Both the position numbers and the translations under genes were made by a program. Shown here in pieces: positions 6,963-11,929 of a stretch of DNA of 11,929 nucleotides. This DNA is from an uncultured Methylococcaceae bacterium (GTDB lineage Bacteria; Pseudomonadota; Gammaproteobacteria; Methylococcales; Methylomonadaceae). How positions within the stretch are numbered: position 1 is the stretch's first letter; each line of letters begins with the position of its first letter. A model generated the notes under the pieces. The model ran no database searches and was not told where the DNA came from. It saw only the letters and a list, made by a program, of their open reading frames with translations. The stretch is taken from positions 1 to 11,929 of the forward strand of contig CAJVYO010000021.1 in the NCBI GenBank assembly GCA_913009515.1, given 5' to 3'.

Positions 6963-7451
6963 TCAGTACGCTAGCTCTAACAGCTCTCCTTTGCTACCAA
7001 CAAATTTTCCTGTACGAATATGATCATCTAACCCCTTTGTTAAACCTTTTAATGCTTTGGTCAACATAGGGCGCATCAATAATTTACCCATTAACCAGCC
7101 GATAGGCCCAAATTTTGGCGCAAACGTTAAAGTGATAGATAACTGCGATGTATTAGCGCTAATAGGTGTGATTTCAAAATAAGACGTTGCTGTTTTTAAT
7201 GGCATCGGAAAATCATATAACTCGAGTGTGTAACTACGCCCTTCGTCATACTGGATGATCTTTTCTTTAAGACTAGTGCCATCATAAAAATGACATTGTC
7301 GCTTTGCACCGAGGCCTGTTTTTTTACTGCCCAATATTTCAGAAGCTTCTACACTAGGGTTATATTTATAGACATTTGCAAAATCATCTAAAGCATCCCA
7401 GACAGACTTTTCACTACTCTTCATCTCTTTTATTACTTTTACGTTATGCAT
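6963..7451 (-). CDS. SRPBCC-family (polyketide cyclase/START-like) protein
   Basis: 162 residues with a START-like helix-grip layout: strand HNVKVIKEMKSS, helix SVWDALDDFANVYKYNPSVEAS, GLGAKRQCHFYDGTSLKEKIIQYD, strands YTLELYDFPMPLKTATSYFEI and LSITLTFAPKFG, and a long amphipathic C-terminal helix that closes the ligand cavity. Members bind or transform hydrophobic small molecules; the ligand here is unknown. The start at 7451 is supported by GAGGAAAG 5 bases upstream. It is the first gene of the operon with the 188-residue protein (52 bp downstream) and the SDR, and is transcribed away from the AraC-type regulator across a 162-bp region, so it is the likely target promoter. No catalytic residues can be assigned from sequence alone. 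Confidence 0.85.
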   Translation of the reverse strand: MHNVKVIKEMKSSEKSVWDALDDFANVYKYNPSVEASEILGSKKTGLGAKRQCHFYDGTSLKEKIIQYDEGRSYTLELYDFPMPLKTATSYFEITPISANTSQLSITLTFAPKFGPIGWLMGKLLMRPMLTKALKGLTKGLDDHIRTGKFVGSKGELLELAY

Positions 7452-7557
7452 GTTTCTTTCCTCTTGTGTTTAAAATTAACTTGATTGAAACTATACCGAA
7501 TATAAAAAGACAATACATATCAATTTGAGTATAAAACATATCCAAACATCTTTTTAT

Positions 7558-7586
7558 TTGATACAAAAAGAACATACAGGTAAACT
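7558..7586 (+). promoter_or_regulatory. Candidate promoter of the AraC-type regulator gene
   Basis: TTGATA (7558-7563), a 17-bp spacer and TAAACT (7581-7586) give a reasonable sigma-70 promoter ending 27 bp before the ATG at 7614. The -10 lies inside the imperfect palindrome 7575-7589, which would suit autoregulation. A matching promoter for the divergent operon is less clear: TATAGT on the minus strand (7495-7490) lacks a well-placed -35, as expected if an activator is required. Confidence 0.4.
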
Positions 7587-7589
7587 GTA
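7575..7589. promoter_or_regulatory. Imperfect palindrome in the AraC/SRPBCC divergent promoter region
   Basis: TACAGGTAAACTGTA has five-base arms TACAG and CTGTA around GTAAA, one mismatch short of a full 15-bp palindrome. It overlaps the candidate -10 of the AraC-type gene and is a possible operator. AraC-type proteins more often use direct repeats, so another regulator (for example the nearby TetR protein) or chance is possible. Confidence 0.35.
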
Positions 7590-7613
7590 CTATTGTTGAT
7601 AATAGGAAAAAAA

Positions 7614-8582
7614 ATGAGCGTAGATGTATTAGCAGAAGTGCTTGCAGTAGGACAATTAGGCAGTAAACTCGTGTGCCAACCTTCACTATGCGACGCATGG
7701 GGCTTAAACTTTTCTACCCAAAAAATGTCAATGTTACATTTTGTATTAGAAGGTGTGTGCTGGGTAAGGGAAAATGAACATAGTGAAGCAACGCGCTTAA
7801 TGCAAGGTGATATTGTTTTCTTTACAGGAAATGATTGGCATAGTTTAAGTGATCACCCACGCACCCAAACCGTTCCTTATAAAACTTTTGACTTTCAATC
7901 AAATCGTGACAAGCAAGACACCGCTACTTATGAAGTATGTAAACTTTTTTGTGCATCCTATACATTGGAAGGCGATATGGCGCAGCCATTTTTTTCTATG
8001 TTGCCTAAATTCATCCATATCAAAGCCAATGAGATTAATGACAACCCGCAGCTAAATCGACTCTTGCAACTGATTATTAGCGAAAATAAATCTAGCACTA
8101 TAGGTTCAGATGTTGTGATTTCTAGCCTTATTGATGCTTTATTGGTTTATATTATTCGCCATTTACTCAAATCGGCACAAAGCGAGTCATATAACTGGAT
8201 TAGCTCATTGCAAGATCCAAAACTAGGGCCTGCCATACAGCTAATGCACAAATACCCCAGCAAAAAATGGACAGTAGAAACCTTGGCCGAATCAGTTTTC
8301 ATGTCTCGCTCTGCATTTTCTAAACGCTTTACTGAATCTACTGGTTGCAGTCCAGCCGCTTATTTATCACGCTGGAGAATAGACCTCGCAGCAAAATTTT
8401 TACGTGAAACACATTCATCCATCTACCATATAGCGACTGAAGTCGGCTATGAATCGGAAACGTCCTTTAGTAAAGCCTTTAAAAAATACCGTTCTAGCTC
8501 CCCTGCTCAATACCGAAAAATGAAATCACAAGGATTAATCACTGATAATTTAAGGGCTAGACTTATTAATGCGAGTCATTAA
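7614..8582 (+). CDS. AraC-family transcriptional regulator with N-terminal cupin domain
   Basis: 322 residues. The N-terminal half (about 8-195) is a cupin-type effector-binding domain of the AraC class: MSMLHFVLEGVCWVRENEHSEATRLMQGDIVFFTGNDWHSL. The C-terminal 100 residues hold two helix-turn-helix motifs: WTVETLAESVFMSRSAFSKRFTESTG, and the family signature SIYHIATEVGYESETSFSKAFKKYRSSSPAQYR. An in-frame TTG at 7593 would add seven residues, but I chose the ATG at 7614 because AGGA lies 6 bases before it. It is divergent from the SRPBCC-188aa-SDR operon, a common arrangement in which the regulator controls the neighbouring operon, probably as an activator responding to its substrate. The TetR-type gene follows in the same direction after 90 bp with its own palindromic promoter region. 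Confidence 0.95.
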   Translation: MSVDVLAEVLAVGQLGSKLVCQPSLCDAWGLNFSTQKMSMLHFVLEGVCWVRENEHSEATRLMQGDIVFFTGNDWHSLSDHPRTQTVPYKTFDFQSNRDKQDTATYEVCKLFCASYTLEGDMAQPFFSMLPKFIHIKANEINDNPQLNRLLQLIISENKSSTIGSDVVISSLIDALLVYIIRHLLKSAQSESYNWISSLQDPKLGPAIQLMHKYPSKKWTVETLAESVFMSRSAFSKRFTESTGCSPAAYLSRWRIDLAAKFLRETHSSIYHIATEVGYESETSFSKAFKKYRSSSPAQYRKMKSQGLITDNLRARLINASH

Positions 8583-8620
8583 TGAAGCTAACTTTAGTTA
8601 TTGGATCAATTTACCTTTCA

Positions 8621-8644
8621 ATATTAGTACTATTGTACTAATAT
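8621..8644. promoter_or_regulatory. Perfect 10+4+10 palindrome, probable TetR operator
   Basis: ATATTAGTAC (8621-8630) and its exact reverse complement GTACTAATAT (8635-8644) are separated by TATT. The site ends 28 bp before the TetR-type ATG, and TAATAT (8639-8644) within it could serve as a -10. Size and position are typical of an autorepression operator for a TetR dimer. With no gene-terminating T tract and 20 paired bases, an operator is likelier than a terminator for the upstream AraC gene. Confidence 0.7.
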
Positions 8645-8672
8645 GTATTTATTGATATAGCGGTATAAAAAA

Positions 8673-9248
8673 ATGAAACAAGGCGAACAAACCAAACTAA
8701 GTATTATAAAAGCTGCTAATAAGCTTTTTTACCAACAAGGTTTCCACAAAACAGCCTTTAGCGATATCGTAAAAGAAGTCGGGTTAAGCAAAGGCAACAT
8801 CACTTATCACTTTAAATCTAAAGATGATATTTTAACGGCGGTTATTGAGCATCGAGTTGAAAGAACAAAACAAATACTAACTACGTGGGATCAAGACTAC
8901 GCTAACGCAGATACCCGTTTACTTTGCTTCATTGATAGTTTGATTGATGGCAAATCTGCATTAACACGCTATGGTTGCCCTAATGGCACTTTGGCTAGTG
9001 AACTAGGTAAAAGCAACGAACTAACACGTCAATTAAGCCATCGTGTTTTTGATCTAATCCGCCAATGGCTAAGCACTCAATTTTTAGCGCTAGGTTATTC
9101 TAGCGAACAAGCAAACGATCGCGCCTTAGACTTATTTACCCGAGGCCAAGGTATTTGCGTACTTGCGCAAGTTTATAACGATGAAGATATATTTGAGCTA
9201 CAAGTTAATCACTTAAAAGCACTCGTCAGCGAAAAAATTAACTCATAA
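8673..9248 (+). CDS. TetR-family transcriptional repressor
   Basis: 191 residues, normal TetR length. The DNA-binding region covers residues 5-50: KLSIIKAANKLFYQQGFHKTAFSDIV, then KEVGLSKGNITYHFKSKDDILTAVI, with the recognition helix at about 38-46. The C-terminal ligand domain contains RYGCPNGTLASELGK (99-113). This motif occurs in a TetR subgroup whose members often respond to quinones, electrophiles or aromatic compounds. Cys102 in that motif might be a reactive sensor, which is speculation. A perfect palindrome 28 bp upstream suggests autoregulation. No strong Shine-Dalgarno is visible (GGT 9 bases upstream). Lying downstream of the AraC gene and near the SRPBCC/SDR operon, it may repress that operon too, but no full second copy of its palindrome is present there. 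Confidence 0.93.
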   Translation: MKQGEQTKLSIIKAANKLFYQQGFHKTAFSDIVKEVGLSKGNITYHFKSKDDILTAVIEHRVERTKQILTTWDQDYANADTRLLCFIDSLIDGKSALTRYGCPNGTLASELGKSNELTRQLSHRVFDLIRQWLSTQFLALGYSSEQANDRALDLFTRGQGICVLAQVYNDEDIFELQVNHLKALVSEKINS

Positions 9249-9366
9249 GATTAAAATGGAACTCAATACTGCTCCATCATCGGGGGATGTGCTCCATTTA
9301 GTCTAAAAACATCAATCTACTACCTATTTCTATGCTATTTGGACGACCTTCTCGCTTAATTTTAGT

Positions 9367-9891
9367 TCATTTCATTAACCCCCTCCCCCCAACAATCACT
9401 CGATCAATCTCCCCTGCCAACTTCCTCACCCCTCGCCTTGTCACTTTTTCATGATTACCTTTCATCTCAATATCAAAACGTGCCACCCATTTTCCTGTAT
9501 TAACATTGATAACATGCACGATTAAATACGAAAATAGAAAACTGGGTTTACTGTGCTGGCCAACGATTATCCAGTCTGCACCAACCTCTTTACCCAACTT
9601 AGCGGCAACATCATGAAAGCGGAATAAATAACCGAAGCCCGCATTGCTGGCTTTTTGTTGCTCTGCACTGATCTGGATAATTTCGTACTCGCCTGCGTGA
9701 TTCATGGCTTGTTCTAATAAAGGTTTTATTGATGCGGTTCTAATTTTCTCTGCCGGTGTATTGGGTAAAGAGGTGATGTCATTCAGTTCAAAAGACAAAA
9801 CAGCGATTCGTTCTGTAGCATTCGCTGTTCCGAAAATAAGCGGTATAAATAGCAAGATACTTGGGGCAACGATGCCTTTTATTATATTCAT
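9367..9891 (-). CDS. Secreted DUF2380/DUF3280-like protein of unknown function
   Basis: 174 residues. Residues 1-25 are a clear Sec signal peptide with cleavage expected after ANA (A25), so the mature protein is periplasmic. The rest follows a family of uncharacterised proteobacterial proteins: ERIAVLSFELNDITSLPNTP near the N-terminus, RTASIKPLLEQAM, GEYEIIQISAEQ, GYLFRFHDVAAKLGKEVGADWIIVG and KPSFLFSYLIVHVINVNTG, then IEMKGNHEKVTRRGV. I cannot decide between the two DUF names from memory. Related proteins occur, as I recall, beside quinoprotein dehydrogenase genes in methylotrophs, but no dehydrogenase is visible here. GAGGA lies 8 bases before the ATG. It starts 21 bp after the cupin gene and is clearly in its operon. 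Confidence 0.75.
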   Translation of the reverse strand: MNIIKGIVAPSILLFIPLIFGTANATERIAVLSFELNDITSLPNTPAEKIRTASIKPLLEQAMNHAGEYEIIQISAEQQKASNAGFGYLFRFHDVAAKLGKEVGADWIIVGQHSKPSFLFSYLIVHVINVNTGKWVARFDIEMKGNHEKVTRRGVRKLAGEIDRVIVGGRGLMK

Positions 9892-9912
9892 CTCATTTTC
9901 CTCTTATCAACC

Positions 9913-10350
9913 TTAATTATTTTTATGCGCTGCAAATAAGTCACTAAAATCCTGAAAACCGAGTGTGCCGATAATATTTTCTTCATCATCAAGTATTTCG
10001 TATAAAATCCCCTCACCGCCTCGAATACTAAAAAAAACCACTGCACCTTCATCACCTCCGCACTCCCTGTGCGGCTCATCATTTGCAGGACTTGAGGTAT
10101 AGCTACCGACAGCACGGACTTCCTTTATGTCGCCATTTGCTTTATATAAGTAATGTTCGCCTTGTATCACCAAAGTTTTATTAAGCGCTTTATGCCTGTG
10201 TAAAACGATTTGATTATGTGGCTCAAATTTAAACAGCACATCCACAATTTTGCTATCTGTATCAATATCTAAAACGGAATAAACAATGTGCTCAAAATCG
10301 CCAAGTTTATGCCAATGAATGTTTCGTTCGTCAAATGTATAAGGGATCAT
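9913..10350 (-). CDS. Small single-domain cupin protein
   Basis: 145 residues with a single cupin barrel. The first cupin motif is HNQIVLHRHKALNKTLVIQGEH (His51, His53) and the second is ANDEPHRECGGDEGAVVFFSIRG (His94). The glutamate usually found four residues after the second histidine is Asn57 here, so the metal site may be incomplete or built differently. It resembles ChrR-type anti-sigma cupin domains in outline, but no zinc-binding anti-sigma domain is attached. No signal peptide is present, so it is cytosolic. AGAGGA lies 8 bases before the ATG. It is the first gene of an operon with the secreted DUF2380/DUF3280-like protein and diverges from the sensor kinase gene. Enzymatic or regulatory function is unknown. 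Confidence 0.85.
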   Translation of the reverse strand: MIPYTFDERNIHWHKLGDFEHIVYSVLDIDTDSKIVDVLFKFEPHNQIVLHRHKALNKTLVIQGEHYLYKANGDIKEVRAVGSYTSSPANDEPHRECGGDEGAVVFFSIRGGEGILYEILDDEENIIGTLGFQDFSDLFAAHKNN

Positions 10351-10441
10351 GAGATTATCCTCTGAGTAAGTTAATGTAACTACACGACCAATATCGCCGT
10401 TATTGATAGCTTAACCATTCAGCTTCATTAGCGATGCAGAT

Positions 10442-10471
10442 AATTGCCCACGATGACTGGGCAATTTGCCC
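10442..10471. repeat. Three-arm inverted repeat between the cupin gene and the sensor kinase gene
   Basis: AATTGCCCA (10442-10450) pairs perfectly with TGGGCAATT (10458-10466) over a 7-base loop. GGGCAA (10459-10464) also pairs with TTGCCC (10466-10471) across a single T. The middle arm can thus pair with either side, and TTGCCC recurs 22 bp apart, two helical turns. No T tract follows directly, and both flanking genes point away, so a terminator makes no sense here. It is a candidate operator pair or leader structure for one of the divergent genes. Confidence 0.5.
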
Positions 10472-10487
10472 GCGTTTTTAAGATCGC

Positions 10488-10516
10488 TTTCAATCATTTT
10501 CATTGGCGCATAGAAT
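10488..10516 (+). promoter_or_regulatory. Weak candidate promoter of the sensor kinase gene
   Basis: TTTCAA (10488-10493), a 17-bp spacer and TAGAAT (10511-10516) would start transcription about 45 bp before the kinase ATG. The -10 is good, the -35 poor. The three-arm repeat lies just upstream, at a position where a bound activator could contact polymerase. Confidence 0.25.
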
Positions 10517-10569
10517 GATAAACAGAGTTTATTACCGTTACTGCTGTTAATCGTTACGAGTATGTTTGT

Positions 10570-11929
10570 ATGAATTTAAAATTCCATTTGCTGCTACGCA
10601 TCACACTAGTGGCAATCTTTTGTTTGTTGAGCACGACATCTTATGTACTTTATCAAGCGGATCAGCAAGCAAAACAAGAAGCGCAAGCCCTGCTTGATTC
10701 AGTCACTAAACAATTACACATGCAATTACTGCGTATTGATGCTGGTTTTGGCCAAGCTAATAAATTTCCTGATTTAAGCTTATGGCAGGAAACCAGTCAT
10801 GTTTCCGGTGTTTGTATCCGTTTTATTGCGGCTTATAATGATTTTACACGCGGTATTTGTCGAGGAGCTGAATGGCCAAAAACACAAAGGCCTCGTACCT
10901 TTGAAATTGCTTACCAATGGCTATTTAACCCCGGTCTTGAAATAAAACGAGAACTTAGCTTTAAAGGTCGGGGGCAAGGCGAAATTAGCCTAATACCTAG
11001 CGCAGAAAAAGAATTAGCACGGGCATGGGAAAACCTGCGGGTCTTATTAACGCTATCTGCTTTCACTATTTTGGCCGTTTGTTTATTGGTTTATTTATCC
11101 ATCAGTCAGGCTTTACGCCCTGCTCAAGTGATTGTCACTGGATTAAAGAAAATGCAGCATGGCGATTTAACGGTGCGCCTGCCTGATTTTAAGCTTTTGC
11201 AATGGCAACAAACAGCAATAGCGATTAATGACTTAGCCAGTAATCAGCAACAGCTCTTAAATGATCACAAACAACTAGCCTACAAATTAATTACCCTGCA
11301 AGATGAAGAGCGCCGTTATTTAGCCAGAGAGTTACACGATGAATTGGGGCAGTGCTTAGCCGCGATTAATGCCTTAGCCGCTTCTATTACCCAAACTGCA
11401 GAACAAGAATGTCCGGTATTAGTGGATGAGGCTAAAAATATCAGTCGTATCAATGCCCATATTATGCAGACGGTACGCGACCTTTTACTGAAATTAAGAC
11501 CCGCTGAAGTCGATGAATTAGGCCTAGAAGCCAGTTTAAACAGTTTGCTTAGCGACTGGAATACCCGCACAGGTAGTAAAATCCATTATCACCTAATAAT
11601 AAAAGGTGATTGTGCGCAACTTACAGAACCTTTGCCCATGACGCTATTTCGACTTATTCAGGAAGGTATCACCAATATTGCTAAACACTCTCATGCCTCT
11701 AGCGCGACGATTGAACTGACGATGACTAATAATAGCGTGGCACTGAGCATAACGGGTAACGGCCATGCAGAACTCCCATTCGCGACTAGCGCAGGCATCG
11801 GATTATTAGGCATGCGTGAACGCGTCAGCACATTAAGCAACGCGATCCACAGGCGAAAACCCTCGTCTTCAGTATGCATCAAAATTCACTCTTTGCGCTA
11901 CAAGCACTTAACTCAGGTGCGCCCGATTA
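10570..11929 (+). CDS. Membrane sensor histidine kinase (NarX/MoxY type), 3' end apparently disrupted
   Basis: Transmembrane segment 1 is at residues 5-24, followed by a periplasmic domain of about 130 residues resembling LapD/MoxY-type sensors and a second span at 157-180. HAMP follows (180-232, ALRP to DLTVRLPDF), then HisKA_3 with LQDEERRYLARELHDELGQ (phosphorylated His256, codon 11335-11337), and an HATPase with N-box LFRLIQEGITNIAKHSHASS (Asn369) and glycine box AGIGLLGMRERV (408-419). The segment that should read D-N-G-x-G reads ITGNGHAE, so the usual aspartate is missing. After about residue 423 the frame no longer resembles a kinase and shows no stop before the edge, while another frame reads as a response regulator (see 11829-11929). 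The ATG at 10570 is the only suitable start; its ribosome site is weak. Divergent from the cupin gene. Confidence 0.85.
   Translation, partial: MNLKFHLLLRITLVAIFCLLSTTSYVLYQADQQAKQEAQALLDSVTKQLHMQLLRIDAGFGQANKFPDLSLWQETSHVSGVCIRFIAAYNDFTRGICRGAEWPKTQRPRTFEIAYQWLFNPGLEIKRELSFKGRGQGEISLIPSAEKELARAWENLRVLLTLSAFTILAVCLLVYLSISQALRPAQVIVTGLKKMQHGDLTVRLPDFKLLQWQQTAIAINDLASNQQQLLNDHKQLAYKLITLQDEERRYLARELHDELGQCLAAINALAASITQTAEQECPVLVDEAKNISRINAHIMQTVRDLLLKLRPAEVDELGLEASLNSLLSDWNTRTGSKIHYHLIIKGDCAQLTEPLPMTLFRLIQEGITNIAKHSHASSATIELTMTNNSVALSITGNGHAELPFATSAGIGLLGMRERVSTLSNAIHRRKPSSSVCIKIHSLRYKHLTQVRPI
11829..11929 (+). pseudogene. Internal fragment of a NarL/LuxR-type response regulator receiver domain, out of frame with the kinase
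   Basis: In the frame two bases ahead of the kinase, codons from 11829 read HIKQRDPQAKTLVFSM, then HQNSLFALQALNSGAPDY. This is the alpha3-beta4-alpha4-beta5 part of a NarL-family receiver (compare the usual I..RDP..K.LV.SMH.....A..AL..GA.GY), with Ser in VFSM as the switch residue. A stop (TGA 11817-11819) closes that frame just upstream, so the first 60-70 receiver residues with the phosphorylated aspartate are absent. Kinase genes of this type are usually followed by such a regulator gene, so this looks like the cognate regulator with its start and the kinase's end missing. Confidence 0.65.

Noticed and set aside
7593..7613. TTG start adding seven residues to the AraC-type regulator
   Set aside because: The ATG at 7614 has AGGA at ideal spacing, while the TTG has none and would lie at or before the predicted transcription start.
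7444..7698. Minus-strand open frame of 84 residues, rich in hydrophobic residues
   Set aside because: It covers the AT-rich divergent promoter region and the start of the AraC gene, has no ribosome site and overlaps the SRPBCC start; its hydrophobicity is what AT-rich sequence gives by chance.
9254..9299. AAATGGA...TCCATTT inverted repeat after the TetR gene, with a repeated TGCTCCAT inside, considered as a terminator
   Set aside because: The stem is only 7 bp around a 32-base loop, the inner CATC/GATG pairing is weak, and no T tract follows on either strand.
9888..10115. Minus-strand open frame of 75 residues overlapping the cupin gene
   Set aside because: It is an out-of-frame shadow of the cupin coding sequence, which has clear motifs and a good ribosome site.
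11316..11882. Minus-strand open frames of 84 and 63 residues
   Set aside because: They are antisense to the histidine kinase, whose plus-strand frame carries the H-box, N-box and glycine box.

Overview
The window looks like part of a low-GC gammaproteobacterial chromosome. This rests on the enterobacterial-type IMP dehydrogenase sequence, AGGA/GGAGG-type ribosome binding sites, compact operons, and a two-component kinase plus periplasmic protein of a kind I associate with methylotrophic proteobacteria. A gammaproteobacterial methylotroph or relative is a guess, not a demonstration.

Layout. (1) 1-1277, minus strand: the first 425 codons of guaB, running off the left edge. A small GtrA-type membrane protein (1373-1807, plus strand) diverges from it. 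(2) 5385-1804, minus strand: a tight five-gene signalling operon, read as PAS-PP2C phosphatase, CheY-like receiver, SiaC-type phosphoprotein, HD-GYP protein, SiaB-type kinase. This is the most interesting part. It has three components of the Pseudomonas aeruginosa SiaA/B/C/D network, but the output protein is a predicted c-di-GMP phosphodiesterase (HD-GYP) where SiaD is a diguanylate cyclase. A soluble Aer-like PAS domain also replaces the membrane sensor of SiaA. (3) 7451-5539, minus strand: an SRPBCC protein, an unrecognised two-part protein and an SDR oxidoreductase, controlled from a divergent promoter region by an AraC-type regulator (7614-8582). A TetR-type regulator (8673-9248) follows, with a perfect 10+4+10 palindrome in front of it. 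(4) 10350-9367, minus strand: a small cupin protein and a secreted DUF2380/DUF3280-like protein. (5) 10570 to the right edge, plus strand: a NarX/MoxY-type sensor histidine kinase. Near 11822-11845 its reading frame switches abruptly to what reads as the middle of a NarL-type response regulator, so either a deletion has fused two neighbouring genes or the assembly is wrong there.

How the genes may work together. In region 2, by analogy with the Sia network, the kinase would phosphorylate the SiaC-like protein and the PP2C protein would dephosphorylate it when its PAS domain senses its signal. The unphosphorylated form would then act on the coiled-coil N-terminus of the HD-GYP protein and change c-di-GMP breakdown. 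Region 3 looks like an inducible small-molecule metabolism or detoxification cassette. Regions 4 and 5 may together be part of a regulated periplasmic oxidation system. No RNA genes, CRISPR arrays, insertion sequences or convincing intrinsic terminators were seen, and no gene-free stretch exceeds 300 bases.
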